Source: Piliocolobus tephrosceles | Taxonomy: Eukaryota; Chordata; Mammalia; Primates; Cercopithecidae | Assembly (NCBI RefSeq): GCF_002776525.5 | Contig: NC_045453.1 | Coordinates: 35,275,356-35,339,355 of the forward strand | DNA length: 64,000 nt | Direction: 5' to 3' | In this document: in pieces, positions 13,560 to 25,765 of the stretch | How positions within the stretch are numbered: the stretch's first letter is position 1 | How the letters are laid out: each line of letters opens with the position of its first letter | Notes under the pieces: generated by a model | Database searches by the model: none | Told to the model about the DNA's origin: nothing | What the model saw: only the letters and a program-made list of their open reading frames with translations | Program-made: the position numbers and the translations under genes

Positions 13560-14300
13560 CAGAGGCATGCTTAACAGAACTGGAGAGTCTCTCTTGGTAA
13601 AATTTTTTTACGGTAAATGGAGAAAAACATTTGCATTCTTTTAAGAAACTAAGTGACTGAAGTTTGTTGTTTGTTGTTAGCGCCTGTGGACTTCCATTGA
13701 TTTTCAACAATGGGACCGAGATTCTCAATAAAAAAAAATCAGCCCAACAAGGAGGCTTCTGGTTTTCAGTAGATCATTTTGTTATCTTTTAGATGGGGTG
13801 TGCTATTGAAGAATATTTTGGAAATTTAAAAAAGCAGTCTACAAAATTATTATCTGCCCACCTTAAGCAGTAGAAGAGTTGGGGCGCTCCTACTCCCACC
13901 CCCACCTGCCTCAGCCCCCCTCAGGTGGCCCTTACCTGCCCCATCTGGGTGGAACAAGCCCCCTGGACTTCAGCATCTGCTCAGGCTCACTCTTGTCAGC
14001 CGCAGATTCTCTGTGTTGGGGGAGGGTCTGTGAGCTCCCCCTCCCCCAGGCTGCTGCAAGTCTCCGGAGGCTTCTGTTGGGGGCAGCAGGGAGGGGCGTC
14101 TGCTTCGTGGCCTCACAGCAAAGAGAAGAGATATTTTCTTTAAGAAGCAGAAGGGCTGATTGGCTGCAGACGGCTCTCCCCCAGCTTTGTTTAGATTTAT
14201 CTTCCTTATAAGCTGCGCTGGACTGGACTCCCTGCTAAACCGCCAAGGGGATGTGTGAGCCAATTACACACTGAACTGGGCAGGAAATGTTGAGTAAAAA
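13560..14300. promoter_or_regulatory. AT-rich island with GATA and CArG-like motifs
   Basis: An AT-rich stretch stands out from GC-rich flanks and matches no repeat I recognise. Seen: TTATCT (GATA site) near 13850 and at 14197-14202, and CCTTATAAGC at 14204-14213, one base from the SRF CArG box CCW6GG. GATA next to CArG is common in cardiac and smooth-muscle enhancers. Calling it an enhancer is inference. Confidence 0.35.
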
Positions 14301-15109
14301 TGAAGTTTCCATCTGGCAACTTCCAACCCAAACTTCGCTGGGACGCGAGGGAAATCCCCGTTACCCAGAAGATGCTCTTCGCTCAACGGCGTCACGGCAA
14401 CTTCCCACTGGAGACCGCCGCGGGAATGGAGCGGGGCGAGTGGGCCTCAGCCGCTGGCCAGCTCCCTGCTGCCTCCTGCCCCGGCTGGGGTGGCCCCTTG
14501 CCTTCTCTGTGGAGAAGGGACACCAGGGGCTCAACACTGTTAAATAAAGCGTAATCTCAGGGAAGCAGAGAGATCGAGCATCCCCTAACCCCAGCTAGCA
14601 CCCGGCAGTGACCAGCCTGCCCAAGCCAGCCCTTTAGAGCCCCTGAACCCACAGCAAGGCTGCCTGTGGCGGAGGAGCTGGGCTCTGGGCCCTGATGCTT
14701 GCAGGCTTCGGGGCGGCTCTCTCGAACATTTCCTTACTTGTCCCAGGGGCCAGATCCCCCCGGCTTGGGGGATGTCATGCAAGGCAGTGAGGACCCAACG
14801 GTGGAGATAAAGAGGAAGGCGGTGGACAAGGGGGTGTCCATGGGCCCTGCACCCCGTCACCTGGGCGCCGTCCAAGAGCCGCTGCTGGGTCCCTGTGGCA
14901 GCGTCCTGTGCCACCCCTGATTCAGATGAGGGACAGGGACATCCCACCAGCACAGATCTGCAGTGAGAAGGAGACACGCCCGTTGTGGAAGCTCAGATGG
15001 CTGTTCCGATGGGAAAGTCACCTGGGGCGCCCCCAGCAACTGCTATTGTCCAGGAGTGGACGGTGGTCCTCGGGGGCGGCTGACTAGTGCTTGTCTCTCT
15101 TCAGCTCCA

Positions 15110-15700
15110 ATGCCAGCAGTTGACTTCCCGGGCTTGTCAGTCTCTGGTGGCTGCTGTGGCAAATGGACCCAAACTTAGTGGCTCAAAGCCACCTGGCTTT
15201 ATTGCCTTACAGTTTTGGAGGTCAGAGGTCCAGCATGGGTCTCCCTGGGTCAAAATCAAGGTGTGCGCTGGGCTGCTTCCCTCTGGAGACTTCAGGGGAG
15301 ACTCGCTCCCTTCTCTCCTGCCTCTGGAAGGGCCTTCGTCCCTTGGCTCGTGGCCCTGCCTCCATCTCAGAGGCCAGCCGTGCAGCATGGCGCATGCTCC
15401 CCGCTCCATGGCACATGCAGACTCTCCCTGTGGGGTCAGCGCTGGCAGTACCTCCTTCCTTCCCTGACCGCTTGAGCCCCTTGCGATGATCTGCCCTGGG
15501 CCCACCAGGGGTCATCTCCCATTCCGTGTCCTTTGTCCCATCTGCAGTGTAAGGTGACATGGCCACCCATTCTGCAGATTAGAATGAAGACATCATTGGA
15601 GCCATTATTCTTCCTTCCACTCAGGGGAGAACTTTCAGGGGGTAGCAGTGGCTTGGCTACCACGATGGGACAGCCGGGTGGCCATCATTTCTTGGGAGAC
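15110..15700 (-). mobile_element. MaLR-type LTR (MLT1-like), inverted
   Basis: GGCTGCTGTGGCAAATGGAC, AACTTAGTGGCTCAAAGCC, TTACAGTTTTGGAGGTCAG, GGGTCAAAATCAAGGTGTG and CCTTGGCTCGTGGCCCTGCC follow the inverted MLT1-like LTR order. It is heavily diverged and the right boundary is approximate. No internal retroviral genes are present. Confidence 0.7.
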
Positions 15701-16500
15701 CTACCCTAACACACCCCTGGCGACATGCTGAGCCTCACCATATCTTTGCAAAGCTTGGCAAGTCTCCTGCTGGCCCTCTGGGGAAGCCTGTCAGTAGAAG
15801 GGCCGTGTCCCTTTTGGATGTCATCTCACCACATCACTGCTTCTGCTACAGGTCGCTCCTCTGCTGGTTCCTGACAGGAAGGAGGTACTGCCAGCGCTGA
15901 CCCCACAGAGAGGGTCTGCAGAGAGGTAGCCGGGGTGACGGGGTTGCTCTGGAGACGTGGGGAGCCAGGCCTGGCTGTGCGATGCTGCATTTCTGCTCTC
16001 TCAGCCTCCCCTGCCCAGCACACTGTGGAGCAGGTGTTGGCGCGGTGGGCAGTGGCTGCAGCCCGGCTCCCTCTAATGTCTACCCCGAGCGGGCCATTCG
16101 GCCTCTGTTCCTCCTCCGCGCTCCTTTCCGAAGTTTCAGGGTGGGGGGCATCGGACCCAAGTTCCTCTCCTTGCGGCAACCCTTTTCACTGTAGAGGTAA
16201 CTCCCTGGGGCCACTTTGAGTGGAGGGACGGCCCCCAGCAACCCTGATTTAGTGGTACTGATGAAGGCGGGCCAGGCCCCCAAGCGCTTTTCCACTTCTG
16301 ATAAGGTGAGGCCTTAACAGAAGTGGGGAGGCTCTGAGCGCCGGGCCACCAGGGGCTTCTCTTCAGCCCTCCTCTGCTGAAGTCTCTGGAGCGACTCTTC
16401 CTGGAATCCAGCCCCAGTGGCTGGACGATGGGGAGGAGGAGGAGTGGGGGCGGGGTGCACTGGCAGGCACAGGCTGCAGGCTTAGGGAGGTGGTACAGGA
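15701..16500. other. Single-copy GC-rich DNA, no gene recognised
   Basis: No recognised exon or repeat. The sequence TGTGGGGTCAGCGCTGGCAGTACCTCC near 15430 recurs, inverted, around 15875-15908, giving an inverted repeat about 450 bp apart. That may reflect a local rearrangement. Confidence 0.45.
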
Positions 16501-16504
16501 GGAG

Positions 16505-17000
16505 ACCTCGTCTGGAACGATTTTAGATTTACAGAAAATTTGCGACGATAATACAGAGAGTTACTGCATACATCCGGTGAGCTTTAAAAAAGTTAAGAGA
16601 CTTTTTTCTATAATAGCCATTTTAGTTTTACAGAAAGATGGTGTAGAAGTACCGAGTTCCCTTGTGCTCCCTGCCCCAGCGTGTGCATGGCCCCTGCCCC
16701 CTCTCACATCCCACCGCAGGTGCAGTGGCTGCAGTGGGTGACGCGGCACCAACACGTCCTTATCACCCGGAGTCCACCCTTTACCACCCGGCTCGCTCTT
16801 GGCGCTGGAAGTTCTGTGGATTTGACTCATTTATAATGGCACGGGTTCCCCCCACCGCTGTGTCACACAGAGCCGCTCCGCTGCCCTCGCACCCTCTGGG
16901 CTCCTCCTGTTCACCCCTCCTCGCCCTAACCCTGGCGACCATTGATCTTTCTGCTGTCTCTGTGGTTTCATCTTTTCCAGAGTGTCGTACACAGTAAGGC
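16505..17000 (-). mobile_element. L1M-type LINE 3' fragment
   Basis: TTTTAGATTTACAGAAAATTTGCGA, the AAAAAGTTAAGAGAC segment and CCATTTTAGTTTTACAGAAA resemble the L1 3' end seen at 10040-10130. The end at 16850-17000 is less clear. No coding capacity. Confidence 0.5.
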
Positions 17001-17265
17001 CTCACTTCATATCATTGGTAGGTTTTTGGAAACTGGGACTTTCAGCAAAATGACATGTAACGAAATGAATTTGACCATAGGCTAATTGACATGAACAAGA
17101 GTTAAGTTCCTATGGCTTATTTCCAGTCACAAAAACATCACCAAACTTCTAAATAAAGTCCAAAACCCTTCTAATATTAAACATGGAAACAAATGTGAGT
17201 TTTGAATTTAAGAAAGATTACTAAAAACAAGTAAGATAATTAGTTCCCTACTTATTCCAGTTCAG
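17001..17265. repeat. AT-rich interspersed-repeat-like segment, family not identified
   Basis: An AT-rich 260 bp segment (GGCCTCACTTCATATCATTGG, CATAGGCTAATTGACATGAAC, CACAAAAACATCACCAAAC) bounded by GC-rich DNA. It has the look of an old transposon relic, but I cannot name the family with confidence. Confidence 0.4.
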
Positions 17266-17360
17266 GGTGACCAGAGCTCATGCCCCCATCTCAGGACACC
17301 AGGTGGGAACCCAGCTGGACATAGCGCAAGCCGCTGTGGGAGTTGCTGTCCTGGAGCGGG

Positions 17361-17406
17361 CGCTCACCCTCCGTCCGGGGTCGGGCGCTCACCCTCCGTC
17401 CGGGGC
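17361..17406. repeat. Tandem duplication of a 23-24 bp GC-rich unit
   Basis: GGGCGCTCACCCTCCGTCCG occurs twice in direct succession, separated by GGGTC. Identity is essentially complete, so the duplication is recent. Confidence 0.85.
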
Positions 17407-17604
17407 AGGGACTCCGACAGGAACAGCTTTGACACGCCAGCTCGCCTACGTGCACATCTTTGGGGCACAGAAGGAAACTGGAGCATCCACAGAAAACCCA
17501 CGTGGTCCTGGGACGATGTGCTCCACGGACAGTGGCTCTGGGTGGGAGCAGATTTTTTTTTTTTCTCAACATTATGATGAAACAATGTTAAAGAAAATAA
17601 CATT

Positions 17605-17920
<316 letters not shown>

Positions 17921-17929
17921 TTATCCAAG

Positions 17930-18365
17930 GACCTGCTGTCACGGAAATCATGCGTCATGCAGCCTCTTCAGACTCTTCTTTCACTTAACAACATGCCTTC
18001 AAGGTTCCTTCAGATCTTTTCAGAGATTGATACACGTTTCCCTTTATTCTTGATCAGATTCATCATATTCAAATATTATAGCTCGTTATGATTATTTTAC
18101 TTTTAAAGACTGGGTTTCACTATGTTGCCCAAGCTGGACGCGAACTCCCGGGCTCAAGCAATCCTCCTGTCTCAGCCTCCCGAGTGGCTTGGATTACAGG
18201 CGTGAGCCACATTGTGAGGCTTCATTTCTCTCTACTGTCGAATAGTATCCTATTGTCTGGATGGGCCGTAATTTGTTTATGCGTTTAATCCTGTTCTTCT
18301 GCTGAGGCACATCTTGGAAGCTTGCAGGTTTTGGCGACTCTGAATGAAGCTGCTGCAAGCACTTG
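17930..18365 (-). mobile_element. L1M-type LINE fragment with embedded Alu monomer
   Basis: CTTTCACTTAACAACATGCC, AAGGTTCCTTCAGATC, GTCGAATAGTATCCTATTG and GAATGAAGCTGCTGCAAGCAC follow the inverted L1 3' end. It is split by the partial Alu at 18098-18222. Confidence 0.7.
18098..18222 (-). mobile_element. Partial Alu (left monomer / FLAM-like), inverted
   Basis: About 125 bp: GACTGGGTTTCACTATGTTG, CTCAAGCAATCCTCCTGTC and GGATTACAGGCGTGAGCCAC. Only one monomer is present, which suggests a free left Alu monomer or an old truncated Alu. Confidence 0.8.
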
Positions 18366-18422
18366 AGTGCAGGTTGTTTTGTGGCAGGGAAGGCCTTGCT
18401 GTAATGACGCAGCGTGCTCAGT

Positions 18423-18880
18423 CCTAGTGTTACGGTTGAATTATGCCCACAAAGAATTTCTGTGTTAAGTTTCTAACCCTCAGTACCCTGGAATGTGGCT
18501 TTCTTTGGAAATAGGGTCATTGCAGGTGTAGTTAGTGAAGATGGTGTCATACCGGAGTAGGCCTTGATCCAATGTGAGTGCATCCTGATACAAAAGGGAA
18601 ATCTGGACACACAGCCAGCCACGCCATCTCCATCTTCGTGTGACGGTGATGGAAAGATTGAGGCAGAGAGCCAGGGGGTGCTTCTGTGAGCCAAGGAATG
18701 CCGGGGTGCTCGCAGCAGCCAGGAGCTGGGAGGGAGGCCTGGGACAGAATCTCCCTCACAGCCTCTGGAAGGAGCCAACCCCACTGACACCTGGATCTGG
18801 GACTTTGGCCTCCAGAAACACAGACAATGCATTTCTGGTGTTCAGCTGCCCAGTCTGCTGTCCTTTGTCCTGGTGGCCCC
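18423..18880 (+). mobile_element. MaLR-type LTR (MLT1-like)
   Basis: Starts GTGTTACGGTTGAATTATGC and continues with GGAAATAGGGTCATTGCAGG, TTGATCCAATGTGAGTGC, GGACACACAGCC and GCCTCCAGAAACACAGAC. This matches the sense order of MLT1 LTRs, in the opposite orientation to the copies at 15110, 23075 and 28245. Confidence 0.75.
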
Positions 18881-20384
18881 TGGATGCTCACATACCCAGG
18901 GGGCCTATATATTTAGGGCTGGTCATGGCCAGGCAACACGGGAGGACTTTGCACATGGGATCTCCTTGCAGCTTCTAACTGCCTAGGAGGGAGGTGCTGG
19001 TATACCTGTGTTTGGGGCTCAGGCTGCCTCCCAGGTGGTGGTCCCAGCCCAGGGCTCCACAGCTCAACCGCTTACAGCCAGCACCCATGATGTTCACCTC
19101 CGCTGCAGCTGAAGACCATGAAAAGTTGGTGCCCAAAGAGCAGCAGCCTGGGGTTCGCCCTGGCAGGTGACCCCCCTGACCACACACCCACAGCCTCCCC
19201 AGCTCTCAACGGCCCCACCGCTGCTCCCGAGGGCCTCTGGAAATTGAAGCTGAGGTGGGGCTTTGCGAACCTCTCCTGCTTTGTAGCCCATCCGCCCCCC
19301 GCCAGCCACCCTGCCGCTGACGAGGCAGCGATAGTTATTTCTGCAAGAAAAGCAGCTTTTGCTCTCTCTTTATTCCTTCAATTATGCAGCCATGTCTCGA
19401 CGACGCCATTCGTCAGAGTGGTCGGGCTGAGGGGGACGCTGCAGGGACAGGACAGCTGCAGCCAGCCCTGTTGTGACCTTGGCCACCGGGGAACGCCCTT
19501 TGTGTTATCAAAATCAATTATTTCTGGGAGAAATGTCACCCAGGCCCTCACGAGTTTGAGACATGGAGACAGAGCTCCTCCCCACGCTCTTAGCATGCCT
19601 GGGGGGTCCGGGGTCTGTGCTTCTCCGAGTCCAGGGATGGGGGTGCTGCTTCTCTGTGTTCGGTCCTGGTGCCTCTGCAGGCTGTCCTAGGGTGTCGGAG
19701 GCTCTTGCCCCAGACCTTGGTGGGTTTGGTAATTAGGGGTGGTGGTGGGGTGGGATGGCAGGTCGCTGCTTCCGTGGATCAGGGGTGCTAAGGCCCACAG
19801 GCCCAGAGTATGATGGGAGGTTGTTGGCTCTACGGCCAGCAGCCAGCTCTGCCCAGCTCCAGGCCTAGCTCCTCGCTGCCCCTGCCCAGGCCCCAGGGCC
19901 TCCCTCTGGCTCTGCTCCTAGAAACTATCATCTCCCTCAAACCTCCGGGGGGGGGGTTCTCGCCCCCTTAGAATGAAACCGAAGCTCTCGTGCCGGCTGC
20001 AGGCTGACAGCACCACATGACACCTGGCCACTGGCCTCCCCCTTCATTGTCATGGTTTGCGTGGGTCTCCGTGGCCCGGCTGGGGCTGGGGGCGGTGCCC
20101 AGAGGCTGGGACCCTCACACCCACCAGCACGCCCCGCTGACATGACCTCCCATCTCTATGCCCTCTGCAGAGAGGTGCTGGTTGGGATGCATCGCTGGCC
20201 TGAAGGGGTTCGAGGGAAGCCCGCCTGGCAGTTGCCTCTGTAGCAGAACCCCCGGGGGCTGCTGTGTCCTCTCGGCATATCTAGAGAAACACTCAGGAGG
20301 ATTCTTAACGACTTCAGTGGGATGTGTTTGCGGTTTACCTTCAAAGTCGTGGCCGCCCTTTATTGAACAAATGCCTGAGTCAGA
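18881..20384. other. Single-copy DNA with an AT-rich patch at 19320-19540
   Basis: GC-rich sequence without recognised genes. Between 19325 and 19540 the composition changes (GCGATAGTTATTTCTGCAAG, TTCCTTCAATTATGCAGCC, TTATCAAAATCAATTATTTC), and ATCAAAATCAATTATTTC recalls homeodomain or HNF-type sites. This could be a conserved element; none is proven. A run of nine G lies at 19949-19957. Confidence 0.4.
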
Positions 20385-20429
20385 TGCTCCGGTTTGCGCC
20401 CCCGGGCCGGGTGATCATCTGCCATCATC

Positions 20430-20570
20430 ACGTTGTTTTCCAGAGGAGGAAACGGAGGCACAGGAGTTCTAAGCAACACGCTCAAGGAGTCACAGAGAGA
20501 AAGTGGCTGAGTGGGGATCAAACCCTGGGATTCAGAAGCAGCGCCGCTCCCACAGCTGCCTCAGGGGCGA
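20430..20570 (-). repeat. MIR SINE
   Basis: GAGGAAACGGAGGCACAGGAG, then AAGCAACACGCTCAAGGAGTCACAGAG and GATCAAACCCTGGG, is a long complement of the MIR consensus. Confidence 0.8.
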
Positions 20571-23074
20571 CATCCTGGCCCTGAGCTGGGCCCTGGGGCT
20601 GGGCACACAGGACTAAGGGCTCTGGGGCGGGGATGGTCCCTGCAGCCTCTGACCGCCAAGAATTGCAGTTGAGGGGGTGGGGGTCAGGGGGCTCCTGACT
20701 CACTAGTCTCAGGCCCTTCACAGCACCGTCCCACTTGTCACCTGGACTGTCACTGCTGGGCCACCCCCACCGCCCCAGGCTGCAGAAGGGTGCCAGCGAA
20801 CATCCTCCTTTTCCAGGTGGGGAGGCCCAGGCCCAGGGAGGAGGCCCCTGGCCCACCACTCAGAGTGGCGGCAGGGCTAGACACAAATGGGGGCTTCAGC
20901 TCCAGGTCAGGGAGCCCCCATCCCCAGGCCTAGAAGGGAGGGTGACTCTGCAGCTCTGTGGCCCCCACGGCCCCTCCTGCGTCCTCCCAATTCCGCTTCT
21001 CGAGAAAGGCTATTCTCGGGTCTTCTCAACAGCTGCTGAGCACGGAGCATGAGTCTGCACTGATGTCAGCCTCCCAGAGTGTCTTGGCTGGGCCTCGAGG
21101 CCACCTCCACCCCCAGCTGTGCTGAGAAGCCCAAGGCCCGAGACTGACAAGTGTTTCCGGGACTGGTACGTCCTGGGCTGGCTCCAAGGAGGGGTGGCTT
21201 TGGGCTGGGGCTGTCACCCATATCCAGGGACTAGAGGGAGGGCTGGAGAGTGCCCTTCCCTCCCCTCCAGGGGAAAAGACAACCCTGACATGGGGGTGGA
21301 TGCCTCCTCCTCCAAGAAGCCCTCCTGGTCCTGGGTGGCCCCCGCTGTACCTGCACCCCATTACTATGTAGTTGTTGGTTCTGAGCTGGGCTTTTGGGTA
21401 GGGGAAGACAGGGCTGTGTCCAAGTTGGCACTTGGATGCCACTCTGCACGAGGCCTGTTCTAAGCCCTTTCCCAAGGCCTGGGAGATGTGACCCCCCAGG
21501 TTCCTGGGGAGGCTGGGAGCCCCTGGGAGGTTGGAGGCCTTGTCTGGGCCACGTGGCTCCAGCCCTGTGTCCTGCTCATACTTTGTCCTAGCATTCAGCA
21601 GCATGCCTGGCACTTCGTGTGGCCTCAGCAGGTAGCTCCCGAATAAAGGAATGTGTGCCCACCTCAGCCACAATTCCCACAGAGTGGGGACTGAGGACTC
21701 ATTTCAAAAGGGCTGGCGCCGCTTCTGGAACCCCTGGTTCCTGGGGAGAGGCCCAGGCTCCAACAGGCAGACCTGGCCCAGGGCCATCTCCTGGGCCTCC
21801 ACCTTGGGCTCAGAGGGGCTGGAATCAGAGATGCCGCCAGCAGGCAGCGTCCCCGCCCCACAGCTGTCCTTGGCCCCTGCCCCCGCTGGGCTGCACAGGC
21901 CCTGCCCACAGCCTCTTGTTCCTTGGCCATGAGGAATGAGCCCGGGGCCTGGAGGTGCCCCTGCGTGGTCTCCAGGTCTCGACCGCTGTCAGGCACCCGG
22001 AGTCACCAGGAGGCAGCCTGCGTGGAGGCGGAGGGGCAGCGCTGCACAGAAGGAAATGTATGTGTTTTGGCTTCCAGCTGCCTCTGCAATGACATAATCA
22101 GAAGGCTTTTACTGACTGGGCAATAAAACAGCTCATCACTGTGAACACAAGTGCCTCCGCATCGTGGCCGCCGGCTTGGCAGCCCTGGGAAGGTCACTCA
22201 GGAGCCCAGAGGAGGCCGCCTGGCAGACAGCAGTGTCCCCGCAGGCCGAGCCCAAACACAGGCAGGCCCTGGGGGCTGTGGTTGGTCCTGGGCTGAGTGT
22301 AGCACAGAACCCCTAGGGTTAACCAGCCCCCGCCACTGTAGCTGCAGTGCCACTGCCGCGGTACCCCTGCCAGGCCCCGGGAACGCTGCCCCGTAGAAGC
22401 CACTGCCCGAGCACGGTTGCCCACCTTGCGTCCGGAGGTCAAGGTGGGATAGGCTCAGTGGAAGAGCTGGCTTGTCATGGTGGGACAGGGAGGGGAGGCA
22501 GGAAGGGTGGCCCAGGAGGAGGTGTTGGAGTGGAGGGGCCGGGCCACCAGCCTCGAGGCTTCATGAGGCTTTAGCAGGGGAAGGAAGAAGGAGAGGGTCC
22601 CAGAGCGGGGGCTTCTGGCAGCTCTTGGGTGGAGCCACCTGAACTGTGGCTCCGAGCGTGGTGTCTGCCCCCAGCAGGAAGCAGGACAGGCATGGCCCAT
22701 GGTCTCAATGGGGACGTGAAGCCACGCAAGGCATGGGATTTCCAGCTTCAAGGAGCCCTGGAGACCACGGATCCAGGAATTCCCACCTTGGAGTGGGAGG
22801 TAAAGAGGAAGCGCCCGGGGCGGAAAGCTCCCGAGTAGTCCACCGTGGCTCCTCTGACGCAGGCCACCAGGCGAACCCAAGCCCCGAAAGCCCGGCCTGT
22901 GTGCCACGCTCCCCAGTCACCACCGGGGCGGTCCCCAGCCCGTGACGGCACCCTTCCCATGGAGCCTGGCCTGAGGAGCGGTGCGGGGCGGAGGGGCATC
23001 CGTGAACACCAGCGGCCACCTCTACGGGAGTGAGGCTGGGCTGTGTGTTCCGACCCTCCACAGGCAGGGGCAGC
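20571..23074. other. GC-rich single-copy DNA, no gene recognised
   Basis: Open frames up to 215 codons (21026-21673, -) overlap others on both strands and show no known domain. CAATAAAACAGC at 22121 has no supporting downstream GU-rich element that would define a transcript end. No repeats were recognised apart from possible MIR traces near 20810-20880. Confidence 0.5.
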
Positions 23075-23560
23075 TTTGTACTAGTGTTCTGTGCTGCACA
23101 ACCAATCGCCACACAGCTGGCTGCTTGAAAACACCACCTTACACCCTCACGGTTTCCGTGCATAGGAATCCCGGCCTGGCGTGGCAGGGCTCTCTGTTTG
23201 GCGTCTCCCTGGGCTAAATTCAGGTGTTGACCTGGCTTCAGCCTCCCCGGAGGTCAGGCCGTCTTCTAGGTTTGCCAGGTTTTTGGCCGAACCCAGCTCT
23301 TCGTGGTTGGAGAGCCGAGGTCCCTGTTCTCTGTGGCTGGGGCCGGGGCGCTTGCAGCTCCTGGAGGCCGCCCGGAGACCCTGCCACGTGTGCCGGTGGG
23401 CGACTCACAGCAGGCTGCAGCATCCTCCTCGGAGACCAGCAGGATGGTCCCTGTGATGACCTGATGGGGTCAGGCCCAGCCCGCACCACCTTCCCTTTGA
23501 GTACCTTGAGGTCAAAGTTTTCTCCCCGGGAGAGATGCCGTCCTGCCTGCTGGCCCTGCC
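23075..23560 (-). mobile_element. MaLR-type LTR (MLT1-like), inverted and diverged
   Basis: ACTAGTGTTCTGTGCTGCAC, CAATCGCCACACAGCTGGC, GGGCTAAATTCAGGTGTTG and the following Pro/Cys-rich stretch follow the inverted MLT1 LTR layout (GCTGCTGTAACAAATCACC, GGCTAAAATCAAGGTGTTG). Heavily mutated. Confidence 0.6.
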
Positions 23561-25599
23561 CTCACTCCGGGAGAGATGGCGGCGGGATGCACCCCAGGGC
23601 CGGAATTGGCCAATTCTGCCTCTGCAGGCTTTGGCTTCCAAAGGAAGTCGGGAGACTCTGAGCCCCTCGCTCTCCGGGGAAAGCCGGGAGGCTCCTGAGA
23701 TGGACGCCCCCTCAGCAAATGCCTGAGATGCTGGGCTGAGGGGGACAGAAGCTTTGCCCCATGAGCCCTGCCCAGGCCCAGCCCGCACCCCTGCTCCGCT
23801 CCGGGCAGCCGTGCCCAGCCCATGCTCACGGCGGGAGCATTTCTGGTGGGAGCCTTGCCCCCGGTCGTTGAGGCCCCGGATCCACGGGACAAGTGCCGTG
23901 AGAGGCCAGCTGTCTCTGTTAAGCTACCTGAGGACTCCACTTCAATCATTTATCAGGTCCCATCATAAATTCAAGGCAGCCCTCCAAGGTTTGAAGAGCT
24001 CAAATTTGACTTCCTCGGGAGTTTTACGAGGAGCGGGAGCCATTTGTCAGGGCGGACGGCTCCATCTGTTCCATGGGCGCCCTTCGGGGAGGGAGGTTCC
24101 CTGCGAAAGCGAAGCTGGGAAGGGAGGGCGGCCACGTGTCCTCCAGGGACCAGAGTAGCCCCTGAGAGTTTCTGTTTCTTGGGATGATTAGCAATTAAGC
24201 CGGGGCAAGGGCCCATGGGGGTGCTGGGGGGGGGTAGGGGAAGTGGGGGAGCTGCAGCCAAGTAACTGTGAGCGAAGAAACCCCAGCCGGCTTGAGCTGC
24301 AGCCAAACGCAGCTGCCTGAGGCCTCCCTGCTCAGGGCAGCACCCTGATAACCCAGCCGCCAGGCCTCTTCTTAAGGGACACTCGGCCCACAGGGCCCCA
24401 ACCCTGGAGGGGAGAAAGGGTCACCCAAGCCTCCCTACTACCTCCAGCCCGTGGTGTGTACCCGCCAGCTGCAGAATGTGGGGGTTAGATCATAAAGCAG
24501 GAACGGCGGCTTCCTTGCCTCCTGAACATCCCGTCCCGGAACTGGCTGGAGCCTGGCTCAGCAGAGCCAGGAGGCGCCTGCAGCACTGGGACACGAGGCG
24601 GGCTGTGCCGAGAGGCAGCCGCACCTGGCTGGGCTCCTGGGTGGGGTTGCTGCACTGTGCCAAGGGCTCCTGGGGCTCCCAGGTGGGGTGGGGGCTGCAT
24701 CTGCCATGGAGCCCAAAGCCTCCCTGGGCTCAGGAATGGGGTTCACATCAGGAAACTGCCTGAGAGTTCTCGTTCCCGCTGTGCCCGAGGAGCGAGGGCT
24801 GGAGGAGGAGGAGGAGGAGGAGGGTGGGAGACGATTCTTCTAGAACTGACCATTTGAGCCCAGGTCTGGGGCCAGAACCGCAACCTCCCGCATGTGTGGC
24901 ACGTGTTTTAATCTGTCAAGTAGCTTTGTGGTCACCGTCTCACAATCCCCAAAAGCAGCAACAATGGGAACCACCCCTCACTGAAGCTTGTGAAGATGCA
25001 GATTCCTGGGTAACCGCCAGACCCTCTATTTAGAGGTTCTAGGGTAGGGACCTCACTGAATCCTCCTACAGCTGCTCTGGGGTAGTGAGCTCCCCATCTG
25101 CACAAGCATTTAACCAAAGCACCCAGCGTCCGTGACAGGAGGGCAGCCGGACCAGATGACCTCCAGCTCAGTCCCAGATCCACTGACCGTCCAGGGGTCA
25201 CGATCACCTGATTCTCAACAGGGCTGGTGGAGGCTGGCACCAGGCTGACTCTGGACCAAGCTGGTGGGAGCACAGGGCCCTCGGGGTAAGGGCTGCTTCT
25301 CAGTGAGTGGCCCCGAGGCGCATTCCCCATGGACCATCGTCACACCCTGCCTGGGGCTGCCAGCTCCAGGGGGCCATCGTGGCCTGCACCCCTGAGGAGG
25401 AGGACACTGCCCCCTTTGGGTACCCCGAGCCTGCTGCCATATTTGTAAACGCTACACGCAGGGAACCAAAAAGTCCCCCGTTCGAATGAAACAAAACCCC
25501 CGAGAACACCTGCCTGGGCCCACGAGAAAAAGCCATGTTGGCATCCCAACCGCAGTAGGACTCAGCTTGGCAGCCTGCACTGCGCAGCGCTCAGCTCCT
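23561..25599. other. GC-rich single-copy DNA, no gene recognised
   Basis: Contains a GGGGGGGG run near 24226, a GGAGGAGGAGGAGGAGGAGG microsatellite at about 24802-24823, and an AGATGCAGATTCCTGGGTAACC patch at 24993-25014 that resembles a MER5-type hAT relic. No exon was recognised. Confidence 0.5.
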
Positions 25600-25604
25600 T
25601 TCCA

Positions 25605-25765
25605 AATGAGTTTGGCGTTTTTTATAAAAAGCACCTTTATAACAATCCCAGAATGAATATTTATAGGGCAGGGATGAGGGAACCGGCTAATTGTGGCTGA
25701 GATCCTGCCGGATCAACACTCCTCAGCTCCCGGAGGATGTGCATAGGAGATTAAAGCTTTTCCCT
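25605..25765. promoter_or_regulatory. AT-rich candidate regulatory element
   Basis: GGCGTTTTTTATAAAAAGC, CACCTTTATAACAATCCC and GAATATTTATAGGGC fall within 160 bp between GC-rich flanks. CTATAAATAT (complement strand) is one base from the MEF2 consensus. It matches no repeat I know. Function is inferred from composition and motifs only. Confidence 0.3.

Noticed and set aside
16100..16360. CCACCAGGGGCTTC near 16346 as a CTCF site
   Set aside because: It departs from the consensus in its 3' half; the site at 45854 is much better.
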